From: Haloterrigena alkaliphila | GTDB lineage: Archaea > Halobacteriota > Halobacteria > Halobacteriales > Natrialbaceae | Assembly: GCF_017352155.2 (NCBI RefSeq) | Contig: NZ_CP071462.1 | Coordinates: forward strand, 3,759,493-3,823,492 | DNA: 64,000 nt | Reading direction: 5' to 3' | Shown here: one piece after another, positions 52,746 through 62,990 of the stretch | Position numbering within the stretch: the stretch's first letter is position 1 | Layout: each line of letters opens with the position of its first letter | Translations under genes and position numbers: made by a program | Notes under the pieces: model-generated | Told to the model about the DNA's origin: nothing | The model's input: the letters and a program-made list of their open reading frames with translations, nothing else | Database searches by the model: none

Positions 52746-53137
52746 CCAACACGAGCGGCAAGAAGAAGACGGCCGTCGCCCGCGCCACCGTCCGCGAGGG
52801 CGAGGGTCGCGTCCGAATCGACTCCAAGCCTGTCGAACTGGTCGAACCGGAGATGGCCCGGCTCAAGATGCTCGAGCCGTTCCGCATCGCCGGCGAGGAC
52901 CTTCGCAGCGAGATGGACATCGACGTCCGCGTCGAGGGTGGCGGCATCAGCGGGCAGGCAGACGCCGTCCGCACCGCCATCGCCCGCGGCATCGTCCAGC
53001 ACACCAACGACGCCGAACTCCGCGACGCCTACATGGAGTTCGACCGCTCGCTGCTGGTCAACGACGTTCGCCAGTCCGAACCGAAGAAGTGGGGCGGCCC
53101 GGGCGCTCGGGCGCGCTACCAGAAGTCCTACCGCTAA
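52739..53137 (+). CDS. rps9: 30S ribosomal protein uS9
   Basis: The 132-residue protein begins [22 protein letters not shown] and ends [13 protein letters not shown], the conserved tail that reaches the decoding site. Confidence 0.97.
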   Translation: MVTNTSGKKKTAVARATVREGEGRVRIDSKPVELVEPEMARLKMLEPFRIAGEDLRSEMDIDVRVEGGGISGQADAVRTAIARGIVQHTNDAELRDAYMEFDRSLLVNDVRQSEPKKWGGPGARARYQKSYR

Positions 53138-53149
53138 GGTGATTCAATC

Positions 53150-53344
53150 ATGATGGTACCGGTCCGGTGTTTCACCTGTGGCAACGTCGTCGCCAAACAC
53201 TGGGAGGAGTTCGACGAGCGAGCCAACGAGGGCGACGAGGACCCCCAAGAAGTCCTCGACGAACTCGGCGTCGAGCGCTACTGCTGTCGGCGCATGCTCG
53301 TCAGTCACACTGACCTCGTCGACATCGTCTCCCCGTACCAGTAA
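53150..53344 (+). CDS. rpo10: RNA polymerase subunit Rpo10 (N)
   Basis: The 64-residue protein has the zinc motif VRCFTCGN and RYCCRRM, the family pair C-x2-C...CC. It stabilises the Rpo3/Rpo11 platform. A second ATG follows directly at 53153; the family usually starts [11 protein letters not shown]. Confidence 0.97.
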   Translation: MMVPVRCFTCGNVVAKHWEEFDERANEGDEDPQEVLDELGVERYCCRRMLVSHTDLVDIVSPYQ

Positions 53345-53346
53345 CC

Positions 53347-53532
53347 ATGGAACAACAACAGCACAACCGCTACGAGAAGGCACGCATCCTTGGCGCTCGA
53401 GCGTTGCAGGTCTCCTACGGCGCGCCGGTGTTGATCGAGACCGAGCAGACCCAACCGATCCTCGTCGCCGCGGAGGAGTACGACGCCGGCGTGCTGCCGT
53501 TTACCGTCAAGCGGGGGTACGACCGGAAATGA
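53347..53532 (+). CDS. rpo6: RNA polymerase subunit Rpo6 (K)
   Basis: The 61-residue protein has [24 protein letters not shown] and ends [13 protein letters not shown], the omega/RPB6 core. Its stop overlaps the eno start by 4 nt. Confidence 0.95.
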   Translation: MEQQQHNRYEKARILGARALQVSYGAPVLIETEQTQPILVAAEEYDAGVLPFTVKRGYDRK

Positions 53533-54734
53533 CGCTCATCACCGACATCCGGCTGCGTCGGATCCTCGACTCGCGAGGGAATCCGACGGTCGAGGCCGAT
53601 GTCGTGACCGAGAGCGGCGGCTTCGGCCGCGCCGCGGCACCCAGCGGGGCCAGCACCGGCGAGTACGAGGCCGTCGAACGACCGCCGAGCGAAGCGATCG
53701 CCGCGGCCCGGGAACGCGCCGTTCCACGGCTCGTCGGCGAAGTGTACGCGGGCAATCAGCGCGACGTTGACGCCGCGCTCCACGTCGCGGACGGCACCGA
53801 CGACTTCTCGGAGATCGGCGCCAACAGCGCGGTCGCCATCTCGATGGCCGCCGCGAAGGCGGGTGCCGACGTGCTCGGCGCCCCGCTCTTCCAGCATCTG
53901 GGCGGCACGTTCCGGGGCGACAACTTCCCGATTCCGCTGGGTAACGTCGTCGGCGGCGGCGAACACGCCGCCGACGCGACGGACATCCAGGAGTTTCTGG
54001 CCGCACCCGTCGGCGCGCCCAGCGTCGAAGACGCCGTCTTCGCCAACGCCGCCGTTCACGAGGCCGTCGCCGACCTGCTCGAGGAGCGCGACCTCCCCTG
54101 CGGCAAGGGTGACGAGGGCGCGTGGGCGCCGTCGATCGACGACGGCGAGGCCTTCGAGATCGTCGACGAGGCGGTCTCGCGGGTCCGAGACGAGGTCGGC
54201 TTCGAGATCGCGTTCGGTCTCGACGTCGCCGGCGCCGAGCTGTACGACGCCGAGTCGGGAACGTACGAGTACAGCGACGCGAGCCGCGATACGGCCGAGC
54301 AGATCGAGTACATCGCGGACCTCGTTCGCGAGTACGACCTCGTCTACGTCGAGGATCCCCTCGACGAGGACGATTACGACGCCTTCGCCGACCTCACGGA
54401 CGAAGTCGGCGATCAGACGCTGATCTGCGGTGACGACCTGTTCGTCACCAACACGGATCGGCTCGTCGAGGGCATCGATCGCGGCGCGGCCAACAGCATC
54501 CTGATCAAGCCGAACCAGATCGGGACGCTGACGGACGCGTTCGACGCGATCGAACTCGCGACGAAGAACGGCTACGACTCGGTCGTCTCCCACCGCTCGG
54601 GCGAGACCGAGGACGCGACGATCGCACACCTCGCCGTGGCGACCGACGCCCCGTACATCAAGACGGGCGCCGTCGGCGGCGAGCGAACCGCGAAGCTCAA
54701 CGAGCTCATCAGAATCGCAGACGACGCGACATGA
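53529..54734 (+). CDS. eno: Enolase
   Basis: The 401-residue enzyme has the catalytic Glu in GDEGAWAPS, metal ligands in [19 protein letters not shown] and [10 protein letters not shown], the catalytic Lys in [11 protein letters not shown] and SHRSGETED. It converts 2-phosphoglycerate to phosphoenolpyruvate. Its place inside the ribosomal/polymerase operon is conserved in archaea and ties glycolysis to translation capacity. Confidence 0.97.
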   Translation: MTLITDIRLRRILDSRGNPTVEADVVTESGGFGRAAAPSGASTGEYEAVERPPSEAIAAARERAVPRLVGEVYAGNQRDVDAALHVADGTDDFSEIGANSAVAISMAAAKAGADVLGAPLFQHLGGTFRGDNFPIPLGNVVGGGEHAADATDIQEFLAAPVGAPSVEDAVFANAAVHEAVADLLEERDLPCGKGDEGAWAPSIDDGEAFEIVDEAVSRVRDEVGFEIAFGLDVAGAELYDAESGTYEYSDASRDTAEQIEYIADLVREYDLVYVEDPLDEDDYDAFADLTDEVGDQTLICGDDLFVTNTDRLVEGIDRGAANSILIKPNQIGTLTDAFDAIELATKNGYDSVVSHRSGETEDATIAHLAVATDAPYIKTGAVGGERTAKLNELIRIADDAT

Positions 54735-55525
54735 CAGACGACAACGCATCCCAGGAAGGGCTCGACGCCGCCGAAGAAGAAATCGACGAGGAGCCAGCCG
54801 AAGGGGCTGGCCCCGCCGCCGAGGAGGACGTCGAGCCAGTAGACGAACAGCCCGCCGACGCCGAGGGAGAACCCGACGCCGAGGCAGAACCGGAACCCGA
54901 AGACGAGGGCCCGACGCTCGACGACGACGTCATGGGCGACGAGGAGGCCGACCTCCTCATCCCCGTCGAGGATTATCTGGGCGCCGGCGTCCACATCGGT
55001 ACCCAGCAGAAGACCAATGATATGGAGCGGTTCATCCACCGCGTCCGGACCGACGGGCTCTACGTGCTCGACGTCGCGAAGACCGACGGCCGCATCCGCA
55101 CGGCCGCGGATTTCCTCGCGAACTACAGCCCCGAGCAGATCCTCGTCACCTCGAGTCGCCAGTACGGTCGGTTCCCGGCGGAGAAGTTCGCCGAGGCCGT
55201 GGGCGCCCGCGCCCGCACCGGCCGCTTCATCCCGGGCACGCTGACGAACCCGAAGTACGACGGCTACATCGAGCCGGACGTGCTCGTCGTCACCGACCCG
55301 ATCGGCGACGCGCAGGCCGTCAAGGAGGCCATCACGGTCGGCATCCCGGTCATCGCGATGTGCGACTCGAACAACCAGGTCAGTAACGTCGACCTCGTCG
55401 TCCCGACGAACAACAAGGGTCGCAAGGCCCTGTCGGTCGTCTACTGGCTGCTCGCCAACGAGGTCCTCGACCGACGCGGCGCCGAGCCGTCCTACTCGCT
55501 CGAGGACTTCGAGAGCATGGTCTAA
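54731..55525 (+). CDS. rps2: 30S ribosomal protein uS2
   Basis: The 264-residue protein has the S2 core ([66 protein letters not shown]). An Asp/Glu/Pro-rich N-terminal extension of about 65 residues precedes it, a halophilic feature. Overlaps eno by 4 nt. In many haloarchaea the mevalonate kinase gene follows; here it does not. Confidence 0.96.
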   Translation: MTDDNASQEGLDAAEEEIDEEPAEGAGPAAEEDVEPVDEQPADAEGEPDAEAEPEPEDEGPTLDDDVMGDEEADLLIPVEDYLGAGVHIGTQQKTNDMERFIHRVRTDGLYVLDVAKTDGRIRTAADFLANYSPEQILVTSSRQYGRFPAEKFAEAVGARARTGRFIPGTLTNPKYDGYIEPDVLVVTDPIGDAQAVKEAITVGIPVIAMCDSNNQVSNVDLVVPTNNKGRKALSVVYWLLANEVLDRRGAEPSYSLEDFESMV

Positions 55526-55669
55526 GTTCGGATTCGACGCCCGTTCGTTTCGTTTTCCGCCGTTCGTTCGCGACTCGACAGCGACTGCGCTCCCCGATGC
55601 GAATCGCTCGACGGCCTCGAGGGTGGGCGTCAGTGTCACCACGAGACTCGCGACGAACAAAGGAGTTAC

Positions 55670-55816
55670 ATGGGGACCGACGAAACGAGGGGTATGCTCG
55701 AGTCGATATTCGAATTCGACGAGAAGATGCTGCCACTCCCGGTCGTCCTCGCGACGACCGCACTGATCGCTATTTTCGCGATCGGCATCCCGTATCGGGT
55801 CGTCGTCGGCTTCTGA
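55670..55816 (+). CDS. 48-residue single-helix membrane microprotein
   Basis: The frame starts at ATG 55670 (MGTDETRGMLESIFEFDEKM) after an AAAGGAG Shine-Dalgarno-like stretch, or at ATG 55694 for a 40-residue form. A single hydrophobic helix PLPVVLATTALIAIFAIGI is followed by a short basic end. No family is recognised. It sits after rps2 where the mevalonate kinase gene is usual. Confidence 0.6.
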   Translation: MGTDETRGMLESIFEFDEKMLPLPVVLATTALIAIFAIGIPYRVVVGF

Positions 55817-55966
55817 CGTCAGACCCCTCGGCGTAAAGTCGGCGGTCGAACTTCATTTCCGTCGTTCTCGAGTCCACATTGCGTCCTCGAGCCGCGGGCG
55901 TCGACAGCGAATCGGCCCGTCGCGTTGGTCCGTCCAACGCACGATCCTCCGCCCATCGCGTGTGTG

Positions 55967-55975
55967 AATTTAAAT
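55967..55975 (+). promoter_or_regulatory. Promoter of the pilin-like operon
   Basis: AATTTAAAT is centred 28 nt before ATG 55999 and probably drives the four overlapping genes that follow. Confidence 0.6.
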
Positions 55976-55998
55976 GGGATAGGGAGGCCAATCGGGTC

Positions 55999-56928
55999 AT
56001 GGACTGGGAGGCACCCGTCGACGCCTGGTACGTGTTCCTGGCGGTGTCGATCGTTAGCGTCGCCGTCGCCGGCGTCGTCTTCGGGTTACCGACGGGACCA
56101 CCCCCCGATTCGAACCAGGCAGCGAACGCGATCGAGTCGGTCGCGAGCAGTCCCACCGAAGCCAGCGCGACCTGGGCGTACGAGGCCGAGACGGTCGTCA
56201 TCGATGGACCGACGATCGAGATGGAAAACGAGCACGGCACGTCTCACGCCAGTGCAGAGTACGACGCCGTCGTCGTGCCTGTCAACGACTCCGACAGGTT
56301 GGAAAACATCGCTCGCGGCGCCGCGTTCGAAGCGGAGTACGCCGACGAACTGGACGACGAAGATACCCACGCCGTGCAGGCGTTTCTGGGGGAGTTGGAA
56401 ACCGCATACGAGAAGAACAGCGGGGAACCGATGACCGCCAGCGGCGAGCTGGTCGTGCGGCAGGTCAGCGTCGACCCGGACGGCGACGAGGTCGAGAACG
56501 AGTACGAGTCGGCGACCCTCGAGGTGACTGAGACCTCGCGATTCGACAACGTCCGTGAAGTCACCCTCTCGTACGACGGCGTATCCGGGAGGACGGTCGA
56601 ACTCAATCTCGACGGGACCTACACGACCGGTTCCGACCTGTCGTACAGCGAGGATCGGTCGTTCCGGTTCGGGGACGGGAGTATCGTCGTCTCGGACATT
56701 TCCTCGCCGGACGTTGGCTTCGCCGGCGATCCGCCGTTGAGCTACACGGTGGATTTCGATGGGATAGCAGGAGCGGACATCACCTGGAGCGGAACTGATC
56801 TCGGTGTCGACGGGACGGTGACCTGGGACAACGAGATCGAACGCAGCGCCGAGTTCGACGATTCCGCACCGTTCGTCGAACACAGGGAGGATACTGATCG
56901 CTACCATGTCACGCTCGTTATCGTCTAG
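55999..56928 (+). CDS. Membrane-anchored surface protein, first gene of pilin-like operon
   Basis: The 309-residue protein has an N-in anchor (DAWYVFLAVSIVSVAVAGVVFGL, residues about 8-30) and an extracellular beta-rich domain (YDAVVVPVNDSDRLENIARGAAFEAEYADEL...). No catalytic motif is seen. From memory similar proteins are catalogued as DUF7283 and lie in archaeal type IV pilus/Tad-like clusters; that assignment is uncertain. ATG 55999 is set by the TATA box. It overlaps the next gene by 23 nt. Confidence 0.7.
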   Translation: MDWEAPVDAWYVFLAVSIVSVAVAGVVFGLPTGPPPDSNQAANAIESVASSPTEASATWAYEAETVVIDGPTIEMENEHGTSHASAEYDAVVVPVNDSDRLENIARGAAFEAEYADELDDEDTHAVQAFLGELETAYEKNSGEPMTASGELVVRQVSVDPDGDEVENEYESATLEVTETSRFDNVREVTLSYDGVSGRTVELNLDGTYTTGSDLSYSEDRSFRFGDGSIVVSDISSPDVGFAGDPPLSYTVDFDGIAGADITWSGTDLGVDGTVTWDNEIERSAEFDDSAPFVEHREDTDRYHVTLVIV

Positions 56929-57418
56929 AGCGCAGACCGAACCCATCGCGGCGCTCGTCGCCGTGATGGCACTCGTCACCGGTGTCGGGTTGTACGCGGT
57001 CTACGTCGGCGGCGCCCTCGAGCAGAGCGACCGGACGACCGAGTCGACGGCCATCGACTACGTCTGGGACGACCTCGAGCACGAGGAGCGCGACGTCTTC
57101 CCCGCCTCCGAGTACGAGTCCGGGATGGACGCGAAGCTCCGCGACGCGATCGACGCGGACTCGCTGCCCCACGGACTGAACGTCTACATCGAGATCAGGG
57201 CGTACGACGACGGTGAGCCGACCGTCTTCGCCGCGGCCCACTTCGATTCCGCGGGCGACGACCTCGCCGAACGCCAACTCGACTCGAACCACCCCGACTT
57301 CGGGCCGCCCCGCGGAGCGGGCGAACCGGCCGATTCGGGCATCGAAACGCGACCGATCTCGGTCGAGGTGACGCCGGCCGACGTTCGCGGCGGTACGCTG
57401 CACGTGGAGGTCTGGTAG
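56906..57418 (+). CDS. Pilin-like membrane protein with class III-type N terminus
   Basis: The 170-residue protein begins MSRSLSSRAQTEPIAALVAV, a short basic leader (SRA), Gln-Thr-Glu and then a long hydrophobic helix. This is how archaeal prepilin-like proteins start, with cleavage expected after the Ala. The remaining domain is acidic. It could be a minor pilin or a TadE-like part. From memory it resembles DUF7285. Confidence 0.7.
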   Translation: MSRSLSSRAQTEPIAALVAVMALVTGVGLYAVYVGGALEQSDRTTESTAIDYVWDDLEHEERDVFPASEYESGMDAKLRDAIDADSLPHGLNVYIEIRAYDDGEPTVFAAAHFDSAGDDLAERQLDSNHPDFGPPRGAGEPADSGIETRPISVEVTPADVRGGTLHVEVW

Positions 57419-57420
57419 CC

Positions 57421-58602
57421 GTGCGACGATCGAACTCGAACGCCGACCGCGGCGTCAGCACGGTCATCGACGTCGGGATGGCGTTGCTGTTCATCACCGC
57501 GAGCGTGCTGATCCTCGGCGTCTACCTCGGCGACGGGACTGGCGACCCCGCCCGCGAGACGGGCGCCGACGCGACCGTGGTCGGCCACTCGGGCGAACAC
57601 GACGGGCTGTCGGCGGCCCGCGCGACGGAGGTCCTGAGCGAGTCGACGATCAGCGTGACGTACAGCGTCGAAGACGTCCGCACCGAGGACGACGAGCTGT
57701 TCGACGAACCGGTGATCACGGACGCAAGCACGTACAGGCGAACCGATCATGGGTCGCCGATCGGGCTGCTGGCCGACGCCGCACTGGCGAACCATCGGAT
57801 CGACGGGGAGCCCGTCCTCGCCTACGGCGACGAGTACGAGGAGGCCGTCGACTGGGCGATCCGGGAGAACCTGCTGGGCGCCGAACGGAACTTCTACGTC
57901 ATCGCCGAGTGGGAGCCGTACGACGGCGCACGGATCAACGGGACGGCGACCGCCGGCGAACGGCCCCCGCCGAACGCCGACGTCTCCAGTACGACGACCA
58001 CGGTCCCTAGCGGCTTCGAATCCGTCGACGAAGACGAACTCGAGAGCAACTGGATAGCAGCCGAGGACTGGTGGGACGGATGGATCGACGATATGGCCGA
58101 CCACTGGTCGGACGTTAACGACTCGAGCGACGTCCCCGGACTCACGGGGTCCGACAACAAGTCGTACGCCGCAGCCGGGGCCGCGATCGGGGAGACCGTC
58201 GTCGACGGCTTCTTCCCGCCCGCGACGTCCCAGTACGCCCTCGAGAATCAGGGAATCAACCGCGAGCTGAAGGTGTACCACTACCGGTCGATGGTCGAGA
58301 CCGTCGGCGATTTCTCGTTTCGCAGCCCCGACACGCACCCGCCGCTGGTTCGCCACCGAGCGAACGCGCAGACGGCGAACCGCAGGGTTCTCCACGGGCA
58401 GGAGGGCGGCTACGACTTCACGGACGCCGACGCGCTCGCCGCGTGGATCGGCGCCGACATCCCGCGAGCGTTCGCGGAAGAGTTCGCCGAAATCGACGAC
58501 GAATACGACGGCGAGGAGCGCGACCGGCGGAAACTCGAGACTGTCCTCGAGGCACTGTCCATCGAAGACGTGACGATCACGATTCAGACCTGGAACGAAT
58601 GA
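57421..58602 (+). CDS. Pilin-like surface protein
   Basis: The 393-residue protein starts at GTG 57421 with a leader ending DRG and then VSTVIDVGMALLFITASVLILGVYL, again a prepilin-type helix. A Trp-rich segment (DWWDGWIDDMADHWSD) lies about 215-235 and the C-terminal half is alpha/beta. From memory it resembles DUF7284. It is 2 nt after the previous gene and overlaps the next by 4 nt. Confidence 0.7.
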   Translation: MRRSNSNADRGVSTVIDVGMALLFITASVLILGVYLGDGTGDPARETGADATVVGHSGEHDGLSAARATEVLSESTISVTYSVEDVRTEDDELFDEPVITDASTYRRTDHGSPIGLLADAALANHRIDGEPVLAYGDEYEEAVDWAIRENLLGAERNFYVIAEWEPYDGARINGTATAGERPPPNADVSSTTTTVPSGFESVDEDELESNWIAAEDWWDGWIDDMADHWSDVNDSSDVPGLTGSDNKSYAAAGAAIGETVVDGFFPPATSQYALENQGINRELKVYHYRSMVETVGDFSFRSPDTHPPLVRHRANAQTANRRVLHGQEGGYDFTDADALAAWIGADIPRAFAEEFAEIDDEYDGEERDRRKLETVLEALSIEDVTITIQTWNE

Positions 58603-61600
58603 CACGCAATCGACTTCGAACGATCACGATCGCAGACGACGACCGCGCACGAGTACCGTTCGCCGTCATCGGCGTCCTGTTGCTCGTCAGCAGCGTCACC
58701 ATCGTCGCCACGCTGCAGACGAGAAGCAACCCGGAAATCGACGACAGCACCGAGGTGGCCGTCGACCGCGGGGAGGCGTACGCGACCAGCGTGATCCGCC
58801 AGGCGACCGTCCGCGCGACCGACACGGTCGTCCAGTCGCCGGTGACGACCGTCGCGTCCGACATGACCGGCGTCCTCGACCCCGACGACGCGTTCAGGGA
58901 CCAGACGCGGTTGACGATCATGGCCGAGGTCACCGCGGCCCTCGAGGGCCGCAAGCAGGAACTCAGCGAGGGCCGGACCGTCGCGGTGTCGGCCCCCGAG
59001 GTCGACGACTGGTCCGATCCCGACGAGCTGGAAACCGCGGTCGGGTACGTCGAACTCGAGGAGGAGGACGGAATCATGGACGTGACGATCAGCGACGTCG
59101 AGTTCACGGTCCGCGACGCGGACGGCGAGGTCGAGACGACGGTGACTCGCGACGTGACAGTGTCGGTGGGGACGACGATGATGGAACTCCACGACCGCGT
59201 CGAGGAGTACGAGTCCTACCTGAACGAGGGGATGATCGACAGCATCCAGAACCGCAGCGGGTACGGGTACGACCTCGCGAAGCGCCTGTGGCCGCTCGCC
59301 TGGGGGAAGGCGTACTACGACCGCTTAGTCAGCAACCCCGGCGATCGGGCGTTCGAGAACGTGACGCCGAACGATCACGTCGAGGTCATGGCCAACGACG
59401 CGCGGTTCACGGCCCAGCAGGAGGTCTTCGGGACGCAGGACGATTACGGGAACCGCGTGATGGCGGGTCCGTTCCTCTGTATGGCGTACGACCTCTCGGA
59501 TAGCGCGCTCGATCTCGGGGACACGTACGATTTCGACGGCATCGCCGACAAACTCCATCCCGACGACAACGTCAGCAGCGTCGACGACCTCTGTGCGGAA
59601 GGGCTCGTCTCTCCCGACGGCGAACTGCCGACGATGCCGACTCTCGAGGAGCTAATCATGGGACTCCTCGATAACGTCGACAAGAGCGGGACGATCCAGG
59701 GCCATCCCTTTGCCGACGTCGCTCTGCAGGAGATGGACGCTGACCTTTCTCAAAATGATCTAAAGAGTGATATGTGGGGTCCGCTGAACGAAACAAGTAG
59801 GTTCACCGAAGACTATCTCGAAGACTATTTCGGTGAAAGTGAGAGAAGCAGAGTGGATTACGAGGGAGATTTAGACGGTTTACAAGATATAACCGGAGCG
59901 TTCGACGATATCAGGGAGAACGCTATCAATATAAATGGAACAAACGATGTAATTGACGATGTCTATACGGTGAGATCGGAGTTCGTTGACGGATCTATAA
60001 CCAGAGACGGTGGTACGCATCCGCTCCCGCCGGAGCTCGATTCGGACGAGTACGACACAGAGAACTATACGATAGAGGAAACCAGGGAGTTGACGTCGAG
60101 GATCGATACCAATGCGAGTATCGAGAAACGGACCACAGACGGCTCGGATACGAGTCTCGATCGATCGCTAGTTTCCTTCGAGTTCAAGGTTGAGATGCGG
60201 TACACCACGGAGCGAGACTGGAACTACACGAACACGAATTCGTCGACGGACCTAACTAAAAGCAAGTCTAGGACCACCACGTACACGGGTTCGTACGAAC
60301 TCCACGGAGAGTTCGCTCCGGGACTGGAAGTCAGCTCGAACCGCGTTGACCACGTCCTCAACAGCGGCGGACAGTCGGGTCCCATAGGAACCGCGACCAA
60401 CTGGGATGATGCGGCCGACGACGTAACTGAATCGTTCTTCGGGGAACGGGTCGACGACGATACCGATCTAACGAGCTGGCTCCGGACCAGAGAGAGCGAT
60501 ATCGAGTCCTACAGCGACTTCAGAGACGCGATCAAATACGAAACCAGCTACCGAGAAGACGTGGTACTATCTCCGAACGACAGAGGTCGTCTTCATTCCT
60601 GGATTATGAACGATCTCAGGGACGTCCACCTCGAGACCATCAAGGAGATCGAACCCGTCGAGGCCGAGATCATGGATATCCTCAATCCCTCACCAGAGAG
60701 CCCAATGCGAGAAATTGAGAACCACGTACGGGGGATAGAAATTCGGTACGTCAACGGGACTTCCGACTTCGAGAACGCTCCCGATCTCGCTCGAATGGAG
60801 GCCCGTCAGGTCTACTTCGATAATATTCGGAAGTACGTCGACAGTATGGCTGCGGAGCACGAGCAGATCGCTCAGGGAAGGGAGAATCTAATGAACGACC
60901 TTCTGGGAAACTTCTTGGACGACGTGAACGAGATTATCAATGGACCGATGGATCTCCTCGACGAAATTCTGGGCTCCGGTGAAGAATTGCTTCAGGACGA
61001 GGGCGGTGCGAGCGTCGACACCCCGGAGGTGCTCAACAACGTCAACATCGAGGTCGACGGCTCACCGACCTATCATTCCTCACAGGTGGCGGTCAACCGG
61101 ACAGAAGTGCCGGCAGTTCGGGCTGCGGGTGACGGTCCCCTCGAGATCGACGAAGATATGGACTTCGCACCGATGGGGGCCGCCTACGACAACAAGATCG
61201 GTCTCCCCGGCTTCCCGCTGCTTCCGTGGCCGCCGCTGTTCTACCTGCAGGTAGACGCTTGGGAGATCCAGATCGAAGGCGAGTACGCCCGCTTCGAGGT
61301 GCAGGCGACGAGCGGCGATCCTTCAGTAACTGATACAACCACGTACATCCGCGAGGACAAGGATGTCACGCTCGAAACCCCTGATGGCGGTGAACACAAA
61401 TTGGGGTCGATCGATCCAATCAAGTATGAGAACGGTCAGACCATCCTGGTCATCGTACCTGCACCGCAGTTTCTTCCAAAGGGTGCACCCGGCGTCGGCG
61501 ACAATCAACGGGCGGGCGCACCGGCCAATCTCTGTTCACCGCTCTGGGGCGATATCGGATCGGATTTTACGGGGGACCCCGAACCAGAGGAAGGCTGTCT

Positions 61601-61604
61601 GTAG
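58599..61604 (+). CDS. Large (1001-residue) surface protein of the pilin-like operon
   Basis: From ATG 58599 the protein has a short N-in tail, a helix (VPFAVIGVLLLVSSVTIVATL, about 19-39) and a long extracellular part. The middle (about codons 380-780) has clearly A+T-richer DNA than the ends, yet the frame is intact. It is rich in Asn, Ser, Thr and Tyr with several N-X-T sites. No C-terminal anchor is seen; it ends EEGCL. From memory it resembles DUF7286. It is probably the main shaft-associated or tip adhesin-like partner. Confidence 0.7.
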   Translation: MTRNRLRTITIADDDRARVPFAVIGVLLLVSSVTIVATLQTRSNPEIDDSTEVAVDRGEAYATSVIRQATVRATDTVVQSPVTTVASDMTGVLDPDDAFRDQTRLTIMAEVTAALEGRKQELSEGRTVAVSAPEVDDWSDPDELETAVGYVELEEEDGIMDVTISDVEFTVRDADGEVETTVTRDVTVSVGTTMMELHDRVEEYESYLNEGMIDSIQNRSGYGYDLAKRLWPLAWGKAYYDRLVSNPGDRAFENVTPNDHVEVMANDARFTAQQEVFGTQDDYGNRVMAGPFLCMAYDLSDSALDLGDTYDFDGIADKLHPDDNVSSVDDLCAEGLVSPDGELPTMPTLEELIMGLLDNVDKSGTIQGHPFADVALQEMDADLSQNDLKSDMWGPLNETSRFTEDYLEDYFGESERSRVDYEGDLDGLQDITGAFDDIRENAININGTNDVIDDVYTVRSEFVDGSITRDGGTHPLPPELDSDEYDTENYTIEETRELTSRIDTNASIEKRTTDGSDTSLDRSLVSFEFKVEMRYTTERDWNYTNTNSSTDLTKSKSRTTTYTGSYELHGEFAPGLEVSSNRVDHVLNSGGQSGPIGTATNWDDAADDVTESFFGERVDDDTDLTSWLRTRESDIESYSDFRDAIKYETSYREDVVLSPNDRGRLHSWIMNDLRDVHLETIKEIEPVEAEIMDILNPSPESPMREIENHVRGIEIRYVNGTSDFENAPDLARMEARQVYFDNIRKYVDSMAAEHEQIAQGRENLMNDLLGNFLDDVNEIINGPMDLLDEILGSGEELLQDEGGASVDTPEVLNNVNIEVDGSPTYHSSQVAVNRTEVPAVRAAGDGPLEIDEDMDFAPMGAAYDNKIGLPGFPLLPWPPLFYLQVDAWEIQIEGEYARFEVQATSGDPSVTDTTTYIREDKDVTLETPDGGEHKLGSIDPIKYENGQTILVIVPAPQFLPKGAPGVGDNQRAGAPANLCSPLWGDIGSDFTGDPEPEEGCL

Positions 61605-61661
61605 CCTCAGCCCAATTCCCGGATACGGACGGTTTTTCCAGAACTCGAGATCGTTTGTTAA

Positions 61662-62873
61662 CTAGGCGTCTTCGATTGCATACCACGTTTCATCTGCCGA
61701 CCCGACGTAAATCGTTCCGTCGGAGATCGTGGGGGGCGTGTTGAATACGACATCGCTCTCGTCGGGTATCACGTACTCCCACTCGAGATCTCCGGATGCT
61801 GCGTCGTACGCCGAAATACCGTATCGGGTCGTTACGTACGCTACTCCGTCGGCTACTACGATGTCCTCGGGTTCACCGGCCACTGCATCGGTTTCCTGCC
61901 ACTCGAGATCACCGCTTGCAGCGTCGACGGCGAGCACCTGATCCCGTTCACCAAGATAGACGATTCCCTCCGCAACGGCGGGACTCGCCTCGACGTTTGC
62001 AACGGTATCGACTGCCCACTCCTCCTCACCGGTATCGGCGTCGATAGCGTGAAGTTTCCCATCGTAACTGGCGAGATAGACCAGTCCATCGGCGACGGCT
62101 GGGTTACTGTCTACGAGTCCGCCTCCATCTTTGGGTTCGAACGTCCACTTGATCTCGGATGTCTCGAGGTTTACCGCATGTAATTCTGACCAGTGACCGA
62201 TGTATAAGGTCTCGTCGTCGATTGCGGGCCAATTAGTCGTTCCACGACCAGGATCTGATATTTCGAGCACCTCGTTGTACGCACCTGTTTCGGGATCAAA
62301 ATTCCAGATCGATTCTCGAGACGCAACGATGATTCCCCGGTCGGTCGGAAGCGGTCGCAGTAGTCCGAGACCGCTTATCGAGTCGACGGCATCCGATTTC
62401 CACCGATCACCGGTGTCACCGTCGTAGCCGTAGACGCTCCTGTTCTCAGTTGGACCGTACACCGTTCCGTCGTAAACGGTCGGCGGTCCAGACCGTTCTG
62501 CCTCCCAGAGGACTTCTTCCGTCTCGAGGTCGAACGCTTTTATCCGTCCCGACGTACCCGATACGTACAGTGTCTCGTCGACGATAGCCGATTGATAGGC
62601 ACCTCGTCCTTCACGATCTAGCAGCGATCGTTTCGTCAGTTTGTCGCCGTCCGGTCCCGTGGAATTCGGGTGATGAGCAGTATTCCGCAGGTCAACACCG
62701 TACATCGGCCAGTCATCGCCGAGCGACCCCCTTCCGTTCCCGCTGTTTTCGGTTCCGTCGCCATTTCCGCTGGTCTCGTCGCTCTCGGAACAACCCGCGA
62801 GGGCGGTAATCCCGGCGACACCCGCACATGTGCCAAGCCATCGCCGTCGCGTTTGCCTTCGTCGTTCGATCAT
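61662..62873 (-). CDS. PQQ-like beta-propeller Tat lipoprotein
   Basis: The 403-residue protein begins MIERRRQTRRRWLGTCAGV with Tat arginines and lipobox LAGC, then propeller blades with repeated W-motifs (AIDADTGEEEWAVDT, AVDAASGDLEWQETD, YDAASGDLEWEYV). It resembles PQQ enzymes or BamB-like propellers but shows no proof of cofactor binding. Its base use is A+T-richer. TATA 62898-62906 lies about 29 nt upstream. It converges on the pilin-like operon. Confidence 0.85.
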   Translation of the reverse strand: MIERRRQTRRRWLGTCAGVAGITALAGCSESDETSGNGDGTENSGNGRGSLGDDWPMYGVDLRNTAHHPNSTGPDGDKLTKRSLLDREGRGAYQSAIVDETLYVSGTSGRIKAFDLETEEVLWEAERSGPPTVYDGTVYGPTENRSVYGYDGDTGDRWKSDAVDSISGLGLLRPLPTDRGIIVASRESIWNFDPETGAYNEVLEISDPGRGTTNWPAIDDETLYIGHWSELHAVNLETSEIKWTFEPKDGGGLVDSNPAVADGLVYLASYDGKLHAIDADTGEEEWAVDTVANVEASPAVAEGIVYLGERDQVLAVDAASGDLEWQETDAVAGEPEDIVVADGVAYVTTRYGISAYDAASGDLEWEYVIPDESDVVFNTPPTISDGTIYVGSADETWYAIEDA

Positions 62874-62897
62874 AATATCTTCGTACAAATCCTTCAA

Positions 62898-62906
62898 CTA
62901 AATAAT
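62898..62906 (-). promoter_or_regulatory. TATA box of the propeller lipoprotein
   Basis: ATTATTTAG on the gene strand is about 29 nt before ATG 62873. Confidence 0.55.
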
Positions 62907-62990
62907 TTCCGTAGAATGAATTACCACCTACGCGGGAAGAACGATAGCAGGTTCGGATCCCGACCGAACCGCGAGCAATCTCCTCACCGG

